A DNA stretch of 64,000 nucleotides from Nitrospira sp. (GCA_024998595.1 JACOEK010000002.1:558001-622000), one strand, 5' to 3'; positions 46,333 to 54,827 are shown, counted from the stretch's first letter. Numbers and translations: made by a program. Notes: a model not told the origin generated them from the letters alone.

Positions 46333-46907
46333 TCTTTTGCCTTTCGCAATTCTACCTGCAAGGCCGCCAGCGAGGCCTGCCGCGTTCCATCTTGTTCTTC
46401 CAGCATGGCCTGCCGCACCACATTCAACATGCGTTTCTGACCCACGTGAGGCGGCAGAATCGGCTCCATGATTTTCCACCGCCCATTCATCACCTTGAGC
46501 CGGACACGCGCCTGCTCCGTGCCGGGCTCGGGCACAAACCCGGCAGTATCCAGGTACATGACGCCCAGCACGCGAAACTCCACCGGCACTACGACCTCCA
46601 GCCGGTTCACAATCTCCCATTGGCGAAAATCATCCGGCACCGTGAAGCCGGTAATGACGATGACTTTGCCCCAGGCCGGTTCTTCCTTCCAGTCGACATA
46701 CCCGGCCACCGCTTCGAAGGAACTCGCATCGAGTCGCACGCCCTTGTTATCGAGGGCGAAATATTTTTCCACCACTTTGGCCGGTGAATGCGACACTGCG
46801 TTGCTTTGCGCGTGCCCGGGCAAGGCCCAAGCCGTGAGCCAGACAATTCCCGCTATCAATCCGATGGTTGCCACGCGTAGAGACATCATACCGCTAACTG
46901 ACCTCAT
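46329..46907 (-). CDS. Exported protein of unknown function in the pyk operon
   Basis: 192 residues. Signal peptide (LRVATIGLIAGIVWLTAWALPGHA, core TIGLIAGIVWLTAWAL), cleavage before QSNAVS. The first ATG at 46907 lies inside the end of pyk; ATGs at 46889 and 46886 are better placed before the signal and also fit. The mature protein is about 160 residues, with KVVEKYFALDNKGVRL, a WEIVNRLEVVVPVEFRVLG segment and a basic C-terminal helix. It looks like a small NTF2-like or lipocalin-like fold, but I cannot name it. Coupled to pyk upstream and gph downstream by overlapping codons. Confidence 0.72.
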   Translation of the reverse strand: MRSVSGMMSLRVATIGLIAGIVWLTAWALPGHAQSNAVSHSPAKVVEKYFALDNKGVRLDASSFEAVAGYVDWKEEPAWGKVIVITGFTVPDDFRQWEIVNRLEVVVPVEFRVLGVMYLDTAGFVPEPGTEQARVRLKVMNGRWKIMEPILPPHVGQKRMLNVVRQAMLEEQDGTRQASLAALQVELRKAKE

Positions 46908-48345
46908 GCAGTTTCATGAGATTCGTTCCGCCTGGCTGCCCGACTCTTGTCCCGGACAGAATGACGATGCGTTCCCCTTGCTTGACCAGACCTTCCATCT
47001 TCAGCCGTCGCTCCGCCTCATTGACCCGCTCGTCGGTCGTCGGAATCTGCACCATGGTGTGGGGCAACAGGCCCCAATAGAGCGCCATCTGCCGACGGAT
47101 CGGCTCGAACGGAGTAAAACCGATGATCGGCGCAGCCGGACGTTGTTTGGAGACCAACCGGGCCGTCGTGCCCCGCTCGCTGAACGCCACAATAGCCGTC
47201 GCCCCGGTCGCGGCCGCCGCCGAGGAGGCGGACAAACAGATGGCCTCTTCAAACGTCAGCCGCCGATCGTCAGGCGAAGCCCTCCGGACGAAACCCGGCC
47301 CCGTTTCGACCTCCGCCGCCCGCACGATGCGGTCCATCACCTGCACCACTTCAACCGGATACTGCCCGACGGCCGTCTCGGCCGACAACATGACGGCATC
47401 AGTGCCATCGAACACGGCATTGGCCACATCCGACGCTTCCGCTCTGGTCGGCCGCATATGCTGCGTCATCGACTCCAGCATTTGCGTGGCCGTGATCACC
47501 AGGCGTCGATGTCGATTCGCAGTGGCGATAATGCGCTTCTGCAACACCGGCACAGCCTCAGGCCCCAATTCCACGCCTAAATCCCCACGCGCGACCATCA
47601 CGCCATCCGCATGCGTCAGGATGGCCTCCAAATCCGTCACCGCTTCCTGCCGTTCAATCTTTGCGATCACCGGCACATCTCCGCCGCACTCGGCGATCAG
47701 CTGTTTGGCGGCCAGGATATCCTCCGCGCCCCGCACAAATGACAGCGCGATATAATCCACGCCTTGTGCGACGCCGAATCGCAAATCCTCGCGGTCTTTG
47801 TCGGTCAACGTCGGCGCGCTGACCACCGTCCCCGGCAGATTCATGCCCTTATGCGACGTCACACGACCGCCCGCCACCACCGTGCATTCCACTGCGCCGT
47901 CGATGATACGATCAGCCGTCAATTCCACGAGGCCGTCATCGATCAGTATTTTGGCCCCTGGCCGAATGTCCCTAGTCAGCGCTTGGTACGTCACGGGAAT
48001 CTCTTGCGCCATATCGGTCGACTGCACGGCCCTGGCGCCGATCTGCCCGCCGGATCGCAATGTCATCGTCCGCAACCGCACACGTTGGCCGGCGCGAAGT
48101 TCCAATATTCCGTCGATCTCGCCGACGCGAATGCGCGGCCCTTGCAGGTCCTGAATGATGGCGACCGCCACACCTTGACGGTCAGCCGCCTCGCGAATCA
48201 CTTTGATTGCGTGTCCATGGGAGGCATGGGTGCCGTGAGAAAAGTTCAGCCGCGCCGCATTCATGCCGCTCTGTATGAGCTGCTCCAGCACGCCCGCGCC
48301 ATCGCTCGCAGGACCGATGGTACAGACGATTTTCGCTTTTCGCAT
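46894..48345 (-). CDS. pyk: Pyruvate kinase
   Basis: 483 residues from the ATG at 48345; the open frame to 48471 adds sequence unlike the family. N-terminus MRKAKIVCTIGPAS, then NFSHGTH, and the active-site region VIAKIERQEAVTDLEAIL with the catalytic Lys, followed by VMVARGDLGVELGPEAVP and TATQMLESM. A lid (B) domain spans about 70-165 and the C-terminal domain about 340-483. It makes pyruvate and ATP from phosphoenolpyruvate. First gene of a five-gene overlapping unit, and divergent from the phosphofructokinase fusion with a 208-base shared upstream region, so two glycolytic kinase-type genes are set back to back. Confidence 0.95.
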   Translation of the reverse strand: MRKAKIVCTIGPASDGAGVLEQLIQSGMNAARLNFSHGTHASHGHAIKVIREAADRQGVAVAIIQDLQGPRIRVGEIDGILELRAGQRVRLRTMTLRSGGQIGARAVQSTDMAQEIPVTYQALTRDIRPGAKILIDDGLVELTADRIIDGAVECTVVAGGRVTSHKGMNLPGTVVSAPTLTDKDREDLRFGVAQGVDYIALSFVRGAEDILAAKQLIAECGGDVPVIAKIERQEAVTDLEAILTHADGVMVARGDLGVELGPEAVPVLQKRIIATANRHRRLVITATQMLESMTQHMRPTRAEASDVANAVFDGTDAVMLSAETAVGQYPVEVVQVMDRIVRAAEVETGPGFVRRASPDDRRLTFEEAICLSASSAAAATGATAIVAFSERGTTARLVSKQRPAAPIIGFTPFEPIRRQMALYWGLLPHTMVQIPTTDERVNEAERRLKMEGLVKQGERIVILSGTRVGQPGGTNLMKLHEVS

Positions 48346-48553
48346 GCTGCGGTTCTTCTGTCTTGACAAGATTGGCCCGGCACACCATCTTGTACGTAAA
48401 CGGCAAGGCTCACGACATCCGGGATTCAGACGGCATCGGGTCATTCTAACAAACCCGTCCGCATGCCGCAAAAGAACATCTCCAGACGTTCAGACGCACA
48501 GCCGCACCGGATCTTGAACTCTTTGTGACGAACCCTACACCACGAGGCCATTC

Positions 48554-50893
48554 ATGAGTGCATCGGACAAGCAGTCAACGGAGCAGTTGGACTTTGTCAC
48601 GATGGAAGGCCTGCTGGCCTACGGAACCGCCCTTTCCCAGCGCTCATCGAGCGGGAGGTCCCTGTTGCCACCTCCGCCCCCGCCTACTTCCGACCGGCTG
48701 CAGCAGGCGCAATCAGCGGCAGAACGGATCAAAACGTTCATTCGGCATGCACAGGCGGGCCTGCCCAGCGCCGAGGCCTATCGCGCGGCACGGCAGGAGC
48801 TCATCAGCACAGCGTGCGGAAACGATCCACTGGTGTTCTTCGCCGCCTGGAATCTCTTGCTTGCCCGCGGCGAACTCGCGCCTTTGTACCGGGCGCCGAT
48901 CGGCGCGACCCAAAAACCTGCACACCGCCGGCCGGTGGCCATCGTGCCGCGGACTCAATTAACGCCGCAGCTGGCCGAAGGCCGTATCGTGCTGGATCTC
49001 GGCGATGATCGCTTCTGGCTGCTTCCCCGCGACCTGGGCGACCGCACCCTCTTTCTCACCATGCGGCACGGCGTCTCCGAGGTCGAAAGCAAAACCCATC
49101 GGGTGGGCCGGCGACTGGCGAATGTGTTGGATACCGAACGGGGTGTGCCCAGGGCGGAGGCCGTGGGCGCCGCACTGGCTCGCATGGTCGGGGTCGTCGG
49201 CCAACAATTGGGATATCTGCAATTGCGCAATTACCTCGATCCGCGCACGTTCCTACACCTCATCAGTCACAGCCCCAATACGGAGCAACTCTGCCGGCGC
49301 ATCACCAAGGCCTTGCTCCCGGAAGGGGCGGATGCGGTGCATCCCCACATTGAACCGACCTTGGAATCGCAAGATTTCGGCTGGGTCACCGGCATGGAGA
49401 AACAAGCGGAGCTGGAGGCGGCGGCACAGGCGTTCGGGGTCGATGCGAAGACCGCTAAACGGCTGATCAAGCATCCGTTCTACAGCTACCCCGGGGGGCA
49501 TTCATTTTTTGATCTCTATGTCGATGTCATCGACGGCCTCCACCGGCTGGGACGTTCACACCCGGGCGAAGTCCTGTGTCTCTATACCCACAGCTCGACC
49601 CTGCGCGCGCTGCGGATCTACCTGGACCCGCGTCCCTTCCGCGAAGCCTTTTCGGAATTCGGCGAATATAAGGAAGGGCAGGACAATGTGGTGCTGCTCA
49701 CCTTGGAGAACGGCAAGCTCTCCGGGTACTCCACCGCCGTGGGACTGATCGAAAGCGACCGGGTCGCACGTGAGGCCTGGGTCACGGTTGAACGGGAACG
49801 CAGTCAGCGCGTGACCCTGAAGCCCGGGCGCATCAAACGACTGATCGCCTTGGTGTCCGGCGGAGATTTCGGTGGCGGCGGGGCAGCCTTGAAGGAGTTG
49901 CGCGTCACCGGTAACCGTTTCGGTTTGGACGTCTTGTTTGTCCGGCATGGATTTCTCGGCTTGGCCAACAATTGGATCGATGCCGTCACCGAGGAGGATA
50001 CGCGCGGCATGAGCAGCCATGCCAGCAGCCCCATCGGCAGCAGCCGGTTCGAGGATTTCAAAGACGAGCAGGTGCAACGTGCCGCCATGCGATCCCTTGC
50101 CCCCTATCTCGAAGATTCGGCGCTTGTGGTCTTAGGAGGAGACGGCAGCTTGCGCGGCGCGCGGGCGATCCACGAGACGTACGGCGTGCAAGTGGTCGGC
50201 ATTCCCGGCACCATCGATAACAACATCGCCGGCACCACGTCGCTAGGATTTCATTCCGCGATCGCCCTCGCGAACCAGTCCATTGAATCACTGAAAGCGA
50301 CCAGCGCTGCCATGGGCAGCATCTTCTTCGTCGAGGTCATGGGCGCCGGGTCCGGCCACCTGGCCTTGGCATGCGCCTACCAAGCCAGGGCGGAAGGGAT
50401 CCTGGTCAATGAACATCCCGATCCCGATGCCTATATCGATGACATTGTCCTGGGTACGTTGCAACGCACATTGGGCGTGCCGAACAAAAGCCATATCTTT
50501 GTCGTTGCGGAGCGGACCCCCCACCGTCATCACCGGGAAGGCGGCGTCCATGGGCTGGTCGATTATGTCGCGCAGACCATTGCCACATGGCCCCAACGTC
50601 GTGAGTCTACCGGCCAGTATTCGCTGGCATCGGCCACGAAGGCCACGATTCTCGGACATACGCTCAGAGGCGCGCCCCCGACGCCGGAAGATAAAATGAT
50701 CGCGCAACATCTCGCCTACGAAACGGTTCGGCGTCTCGTCGAACAACCGGACACTATCGTCGGCTGCATGGTCGCCTATCATGATTCGAACCGGATCGAA
50801 ACGATTCCGTTGCATGCCGTGTCGCCCAAACCATTTGACTGGGAATTGTTTACCCGAATGCACGTCGCGGAGTTGCAGCACGACAGGGTTTAG
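48554..50893 (+). CDS. Histidine-phosphatase / 6-phosphofructokinase fusion protein
   Basis: 779 residues. Part 1 (about 165-400) is a histidine-phosphatase (PGM-like) domain: phosphohistidine motif FLTMRHGVSE (Arg171, His172) and second His346 in YTHSSTLRALRIYL. Part 2 (about 425-770) is a PFK fold: SGGDFGGGGAAL (435-446), GGDGS (528-532), PGTIDNN (551-557, catalytic Asp555 kept but the second Asp is Asn), EVMGAGSG (594-601) and KATILGHTLRGAPP. Gly in GGDGS points to ATP, not pyrophosphate. Two fructose-6-phosphate-binding Arg of the E. coli enzyme (162 and 171) appear replaced, so the sugar substrate may differ. The N-terminus (35-45) is Pro-rich. Divergent from pyk. Confidence 0.8.
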   Translation: MSASDKQSTEQLDFVTMEGLLAYGTALSQRSSSGRSLLPPPPPPTSDRLQQAQSAAERIKTFIRHAQAGLPSAEAYRAARQELISTACGNDPLVFFAAWNLLLARGELAPLYRAPIGATQKPAHRRPVAIVPRTQLTPQLAEGRIVLDLGDDRFWLLPRDLGDRTLFLTMRHGVSEVESKTHRVGRRLANVLDTERGVPRAEAVGAALARMVGVVGQQLGYLQLRNYLDPRTFLHLISHSPNTEQLCRRITKALLPEGADAVHPHIEPTLESQDFGWVTGMEKQAELEAAAQAFGVDAKTAKRLIKHPFYSYPGGHSFFDLYVDVIDGLHRLGRSHPGEVLCLYTHSSTLRALRIYLDPRPFREAFSEFGEYKEGQDNVVLLTLENGKLSGYSTAVGLIESDRVAREAWVTVERERSQRVTLKPGRIKRLIALVSGGDFGGGGAALKELRVTGNRFGLDVLFVRHGFLGLANNWIDAVTEEDTRGMSSHASSPIGSSRFEDFKDEQVQRAAMRSLAPYLEDSALVVLGGDGSLRGARAIHETYGVQVVGIPGTIDNNIAGTTSLGFHSAIALANQSIESLKATSAAMGSIFFVEVMGAGSGHLALACAYQARAEGILVNEHPDPDAYIDDIVLGTLQRTLGVPNKSHIFVVAERTPHRHHREGGVHGLVDYVAQTIATWPQRRESTGQYSLASATKATILGHTLRGAPPTPEDKMIAQHLAYETVRRLVEQPDTIVGCMVAYHDSNRIETIPLHAVSPKPFDWELFTRMHVAELQHDRV

Positions 50894-50943
50894 CCCGGCT
50901 GATTCATGAATGCTGTTGTGAGGCGTTCGAGCCCGAATCCCAC

Positions 50944-51017
50944 CGGGGCTTCTCGTAAGTAAGGCCGACGCAGACGTAGTTGCAGTCCGGCGAGGAGGTC
51001 GAACGAGAAAAGCCCCG
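50944..51017. repeat. Long-range inverted repeat in an intergenic region
   Basis: CGGGGCTTCTCGT at 50944-50956 and ACGAGAAAAGCCCCG at 51003-51017 can pair over 13 bases with a 2-base bulge, enclosing 46 bases. It lies 51 bases after the PFK-fusion stop and before the RNase gene. It may be a terminator-like or structured RNA element. No T-run follows. The 216-base gap 50894-51109 holds no gene that I can see. Confidence 0.35.
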
Positions 51018-51109
51018 CCGGGCGAGAGGATCGGACGGCGTAGTACGTTGACCCCTCCCATGTGACATGCTAGGGTCTTGCCTGTTGCTGTCACGGGTTG
51101 TGAATCACC

Positions 51110-51571
51110 ATGTCTGTCCCGCGCTTCACACGTCTTGTCCTCTGGCTGTGCGCGACCCTGCTCCTTCACCTGGGCCTCGCCTTAACGGCTGAAGCAGGAC
51201 AGGCACTTCTCGATTCACCGGCTCCGCTCCTCACTCCTGTGCCCCACCAGGCCCCGCCTACACAGGACGGATTAGTTCGCGCCAGCCCCGAGACGAAGCA
51301 ACGCGAAGGTCCCGACACGATCCCTCCGGCCGCCCGGGAAACCCTCAAAGCGATTGAAGCACGGCATGGAGACCCCTTGCCGGGATATATCGGGGGACGC
51401 AACTTTCAAAATCGGGAACGCGTTCTCCCACGGGGTCGCTATCGTGAATATGACGTGCATCCGAAGGTGCCGGGGAAAAACCGCGGAGCCGAACGGATCG
51501 TGATCAATCAGGCCAGCGGCAAGGCCTATTATACCGCCGATCACTATCGTTCATTTGTTCCGATGAATTGA
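51110..51571 (+). CDS. Secreted barnase/RNase Sa-type ribonuclease
   Basis: 153 residues. Signal peptide (LVLWLCATLLLHLGLALTAEA, cleavage about residue 29), a Pro-rich linker (32-70), then a catalytic domain of about 82 residues. Microbial RNase motifs are complete: IPPAARETLKAIEA, FQNRERVLP, general base Glu113 in YREYDV, Arg125 and Arg129 in NRGAERIV, and general acid His145 in YYTADHYRSF. These enzymes cut single-stranded RNA, mostly after G. The product is exported, so it may act in nutrition or against other cells. The barstar gene begins 6 bases downstream. Confidence 0.88.
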   Translation: MSVPRFTRLVLWLCATLLLHLGLALTAEAGQALLDSPAPLLTPVPHQAPPTQDGLVRASPETKQREGPDTIPPAARETLKAIEARHGDPLPGYIGGRNFQNRERVLPRGRYREYDVHPKVPGKNRGAERIVINQASGKAYYTADHYRSFVPMN

Positions 51572-51577
51572 GGACAC

Positions 51578-52114
51578 ATGTCGATTACTGCGCTCCAATC
51601 GATCAAGAAACCATGGGCCCACCTCCTGGTGCATACCGAGGGAGAGGCGCTGGATAAACTGCTGTCGGTTCCCGCCCACTTTGTGACCAAAACGATCTCC
51701 GGGAAAAAATGTAAAACCAAAGCCGGGCTGCTGGATGAATTCAGCCGGGTCTTCTCCTTTCCCGATTACTTCGGCCATAACTGGGATGCCCTGGAAGAGT
51801 GCCTGGCCGACCTCGACTGGCTACCGGCCAAAGGCTACCTCGTCGTGGTCACGGATGCCGATCAGGTGCTGACGAAACCCGACGAGGAAGACGACTTTGA
51901 AACCTTTGTCGAAATCTTGAGCGAGGCCGGTGAAGCGTGGAGCCTGAAGGAGTCCGACGACGCGACAGGAAACGGCCTGCCGTTCCATGCCGTGCTGGCG
52001 GTCCAGGAACGGCATAGACGTAGCCGCCACAATTGGTTCGCGCCGCCCCTGGCCATGGAGCGCAAGGCGACGAAATCCGGCGGCCCCAAGGGATCGAAAT
52101 CCGGCGGTCGGTAG
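51578..52114 (+). CDS. Barstar-family RNase inhibitor
   Basis: 178 residues, longer than classic barstar (about 90). The core motif is plain: FPDYFGHNWDALEECLADLDW, with Asp70 at the position of barstar Asp35 and Glu74 for Asp39, residues that plug the RNase active site. The following strands (GYLVVVTDADQVL) and helices (FETFVEILSEAGEAWS) fit. The C-terminal 30 residues are basic and low-complexity (KATKSGGPKGSKSGGR). No signal peptide, so it would protect the cytoplasm against the RNase encoded 6 bases upstream. Confidence 0.9.
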   Translation: MSITALQSIKKPWAHLLVHTEGEALDKLLSVPAHFVTKTISGKKCKTKAGLLDEFSRVFSFPDYFGHNWDALEECLADLDWLPAKGYLVVVTDADQVLTKPDEEDDFETFVEILSEAGEAWSLKESDDATGNGLPFHAVLAVQERHRRSRHNWFAPPLAMERKATKSGGPKGSKSGGR

Positions 52115-52149
52115 ACTGCGGCCATTTCAGCTTATTGAGGGAGGTCACG

Positions 52150-52560
52150 ATGGGACTGTTCGATCAACTCGGTCAGGCGGCAGCAGGGATGGTAGGACAG
52201 ACGGGCAATCAAAATCCGTTGCTGCAAGCAGTGGTCGGCCTGCTGGCGCAGAACAGCTCCGTCGGCGGGCTCGGCGGACTCATTCAGGCGTTTCAAAAGA
52301 ATGGACTGGGCGACATCGTCAATTCCTGGGTCAGCACTGGCAAGAACCTGCCGATTTCACCGGAACAGATCCAACAGGGATTGGGAGGCGACCTTCTCAA
52401 ACAATTGGCGTCGCAGGTGGGCGTGAGCACGGAGGCCGCAGGGGGCCAATTGGCGAGTCTGCTCCCCGGCTTGATCGATAAACTGACACCGGACGGCAAG
52501 ATGCCGGACTCGAAGTTGATTGAACAGGGATTGAATTTATTGCGGGGGAAACTCGGGTAG
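52150..52560 (+). CDS. YidB/DUF937-family protein
   Basis: 136 residues from the ATG at 52150, with GGGAGG 6 bases upstream. It starts MGLFDQLGQAAAGMVG and continues with Gly/Gln/Leu-rich helices (QAVVGLLAQNSSVGGLGGLI, FQKNGLGDIVNSWVSTG, LASQVGVSTEAAGGQLASLL) and the ending LTPDGKMPD, all typical of YidB-like proteins. Their role is unknown. No signal peptide. It lies 35 bases after barstar on the same strand; a link to the RNase is possible only by position. Confidence 0.8.
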   Translation: MGLFDQLGQAAAGMVGQTGNQNPLLQAVVGLLAQNSSVGGLGGLIQAFQKNGLGDIVNSWVSTGKNLPISPEQIQQGLGGDLLKQLASQVGVSTEAAGGQLASLLPGLIDKLTPDGKMPDSKLIEQGLNLLRGKLG

Positions 52561-52612
52561 GTCTGACGCCGGGCTGGTTCCGACTTGCCGGATCACTCTC
52601 ATTGGCAGATGA

Positions 52613-52855
52613 CTAGCAGAGTGAGAGTAAGCGCCCCATCTGTCGCTGCACCCACCGGGTCAGTCCCCAGGACAGGTCGTTCGCGCGTGAAAGCAGCCAG
52701 ACTTTCCGCGTAACCACCTGTTTCACGCTTGCGCTCAGCGATGTAAAATGATCCGCGCACAGGCCATGCGTCTCACTGAGATCTTCGAGCGGCAACTTCT
52801 CACGGAGAAACGCCGGCTTCCCATCTCGCACACACCAGGCACACAGCACTCTCAC
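52613..52855 (-). CDS. Small Cys/His zinc-finger-like protein, paralog 1
   Basis: 80 residues if started at the GTG at 52855 (GGAG 7 bases upstream; from there it reads MRVLCAWCVRDGKPAFLREK). The frame is open to 52912. Motif Cys-x2-Cys (CAWC) and later HGLCADH give a C2-HC/H pattern that could bind zinc. The pattern matches the gene at 53066 residue by residue in its first 37 residues (MKVICSWCESEGRPAVVREK); the C-terminal halves differ, here Arg/Trp-rich. Unknown function. The stop lies beside a 7-bp inverted repeat (ACTCTCA/TGAGAGT). Confidence 0.65.
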   Translation of the reverse strand: MRVLCAWCVRDGKPAFLREKLPLEDLSETHGLCADHFTSLSASVKQVVTRKVWLLSRANDLSWGLTRWVQRQMGRLLSLC

Positions 52856-53065
52856 TGGGTCACTCCATTCGTTGCAGTTCGACTCGCGGTCCTGGAGGCG
52901 CAAAAGCCGCACCAGGGGGCAAGGAGGAACTGTTTATAACTTTTTCAGATGGTTAGAGGAAGTAACCCGACAGGATCCGTAGATTTCCGCTGACAACCGT
53001 GTGGCATTCTGGCGTCGAATGACATTTTTTGTCTCTTGCGAAAGGTGAGGTCTCTTGCCAATCAC

Positions 53066-53293
53066 TTACAACCATGAAGGGGCTCCTTCAGCGCTTCTGC
53101 GGACCACCACAGGTTCGTAGCGTGGGCGCGATCCTTCTTCATAACAAGGGACTAGGGGGTCCCGCCCGATTCCCATTTGCTGAAGGTGGCTGGAACAAAT
53201 TCCATGGGTTTCGCGTCCATCGGCCAAGGGCGCCTTTTCTCGCACCACAGCCGGTCGCCCTTCGCTTTCACACCAGGAGCAGATTACTTTCAT
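53066..53293 (-). CDS. Small Cys/His zinc-finger-like protein, paralog 2
   Basis: 75 residues with ATG at 53293 and AGGAGA 5 bases upstream. CSWC at residues 5-8 and HGICSSH at about 30-36 give Cys-x2-Cys ... His-x2-Cys-x2-His spacing. It shares the N-terminal half with the gene 210 bases downstream. The C-terminus (CYEEGSRPRYEPVVVRR) is charged and probably flexible. No family name known to me; a zinc-binding regulator or RNA-binding peptide is possible. Confidence 0.65.
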   Translation of the reverse strand: MKVICSWCESEGRPAVVREKAPLADGRETHGICSSHLQQMGIGRDPLVPCYEEGSRPRYEPVVVRRSAEGAPSWL

Positions 53294-53413
53294 CGTATTC
53301 TCCTACGCAGTGACACCAGGGACTCAGCAAAACTTGCGCCACCCCCTCACCGATGAAAAAGCTATGATTTTTTTGATAAAATCTGATTTAATCCATTCCT
53401 GGTTCCGCCTCCT

Positions 53414-53440
53414 GTATCGATTCGGATACCACGCTGTATC
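53414..53440. promoter_or_regulatory. GTATC-N6-GATAC palindrome upstream of hemL
   Basis: GTATC-GATTCG-GATAC at 53414-53429, then a GTATCGAAT half-site at 53436, 22 bp after the first. It lies 104-130 bases before the hemL ATG, after an AT-rich tract (53360-53395) that looks like a promoter. The same palindrome recurs at 54888 and 57838-57877. Confidence 0.45.
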
Positions 53441-53543
53441 GAATCATCCCCTGGGCCGGATGGACAAGCGGCTGTTCAATTGACCGTTTTGAATTTCTCA
53501 TGATAGTTTGGCCCCCCAATTCACCCCTCGATGAAAGAGGCCC

Positions 53544-54827
53544 ATGAAAACACAACGTTCGGAACAACTCTTTGCAGAGGCACAGCAGATCATTCCCGGG
53601 GGCGTCAATAGTCCGGTTCGCGCCTTTCGCTCCGTAGGCGGACAACCCCGCTTCATCGCCCGCGCCAAGGGCGCACGCCTCTATGATGTCGATGGAAACA
53701 GCTATCTCGACTATGTGCTCTCGTGGGGCCCCATGATTCTCGGCCATGCGCCGGCTACCGTGACGAAAGCCATCCAACAGGCCGCGGCAAACGGCACCAG
53801 TTATGGCGCGCCGACCGAATTGGAAATTCAACTGGCCACGATGATTCGCGAAGCCCTGCCCTCGATGGAGCAAATCAGGCTGGTGAGTTCAGGAACCGAA
53901 GCGGTGATGAGCGCCCTCCGCGTGGCCCGCGCCTATACTAAACGCGACGGCATTCTGAAATTCGAAGGCTGTTATCACGGCCACAGCGACTACCTGTTGG
54001 CTAAAGCCGGTTCTGGCCTCACCACACTGGGCATTCCCGACTGTCCTGGCGTCCCGGAAGATTTCACGAAACACACGTTGACCGCGCCCTATAACGACCT
54101 GGTGATGGCGGAGAAGCTGATCAAGAAACACCACCGGCAGCTGGCCTGCGTCATCGTCGAGCCGATTGCCGGAAACATGGGCGTCATCCCTCCGTCGCCG
54201 GAATTCCTGGAAGGTCTGCGCAAGTTGACCGATGCCCACGGCATGTTACTGATTTTCGACGAGGTGATCTCCGGATTCAGAGTTCAATACGGCGGGGCGC
54301 AAACGCTGTACGGCATCAAACCTGACCTCACCATTCTGGGCAAGATCATCGGCGGAGGTCTGCCCGTGGGGGCCTACGGCGGGGCGAAAGACATCATGAA
54401 GATGATTGCCCCATCCGGACCGGTGTATCAGGCAGGGACCCTGTCAGGAAATCCCTTGGCGGTCACGGCAGGCATCGAAACGCTGAAGCGCTTGAAAAAA
54501 CCGGGCACCTACGAGCAACTCGAGCAACGGTCGCTCGCGCTGTCCGACGGATTGGGAAAGATCGCGAGCAAAGCCGGAATTCCGCTCACGCAGACCCGCG
54601 TCGCGTCCATGATGTGTGCGTTTTTTACTCAAGGGCCGGTGGTCGATTGGGCGACTGCCAAAAAGTCTGATACGAAAGTCTACGCGAAGTTCTTTCACCA
54701 CATGCTGGATGCGGGGATCTACCTCGCGCCATCACAGTTTGAAGCCGCCTTCATGTCAGTGGCCCATACCCCGAAGGACATTGAGCGCACTCTCAACGCG
54801 GCTCAAACCGCATTCAAGAATCTCTGA
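53544..54827 (+). CDS. hemL: Glutamate-1-semialdehyde 2,1-aminomutase
   Basis: 427 residues, full length. PLP-dependent class III aminotransferase fold: MKTQRSEQLFAEAQQIIPGG, VNSPVRAF, DYVLSWGPMILGHA, LVSSGTEAVMSALRVAR, and the PLP region LLIFDEVISGFRV with the catalytic Lys in DLTILGKIIGGGLPVGAYGG. GTLSGNPLAV follows. HemL makes 5-aminolevulinate from glutamate-1-semialdehyde, the C5 route to heme, siroheme and cobalamin, needed here for cytochromes. GAAAGAGG lies about 8 bases before the ATG. It is monocistronic, with hairpins after the stop and a palindrome array upstream. Confidence 0.97.
   Translation: MKTQRSEQLFAEAQQIIPGGVNSPVRAFRSVGGQPRFIARAKGARLYDVDGNSYLDYVLSWGPMILGHAPATVTKAIQQAAANGTSYGAPTELEIQLATMIREALPSMEQIRLVSSGTEAVMSALRVARAYTKRDGILKFEGCYHGHSDYLLAKAGSGLTTLGIPDCPGVPEDFTKHTLTAPYNDLVMAEKLIKKHHRQLACVIVEPIAGNMGVIPPSPEFLEGLRKLTDAHGMLLIFDEVISGFRVQYGGAQTLYGIKPDLTILGKIIGGGLPVGAYGGAKDIMKMIAPSGPVYQAGTLSGNPLAVTAGIETLKRLKKPGTYEQLEQRSLALSDGLGKIASKAGIPLTQTRVASMMCAFFTQGPVVDWATAKKSDTKVYAKFFHHMLDAGIYLAPSQFEAAFMSVAHTPKDIERTLNAAQTAFKNL

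Noticed and set aside
48554-50893. Pyrophosphate-dependent PFK
   Set aside because: The nucleotide motif reads GGDGS with Gly, which favours ATP; the pyrophosphate type usually has Asp there.
50921-50950. tRNA-like GTTCGAGCCCGAATCCC
   Set aside because: It looks like a T-arm fragment but no acceptor stem, D-arm or anticodon arm can be built around it.
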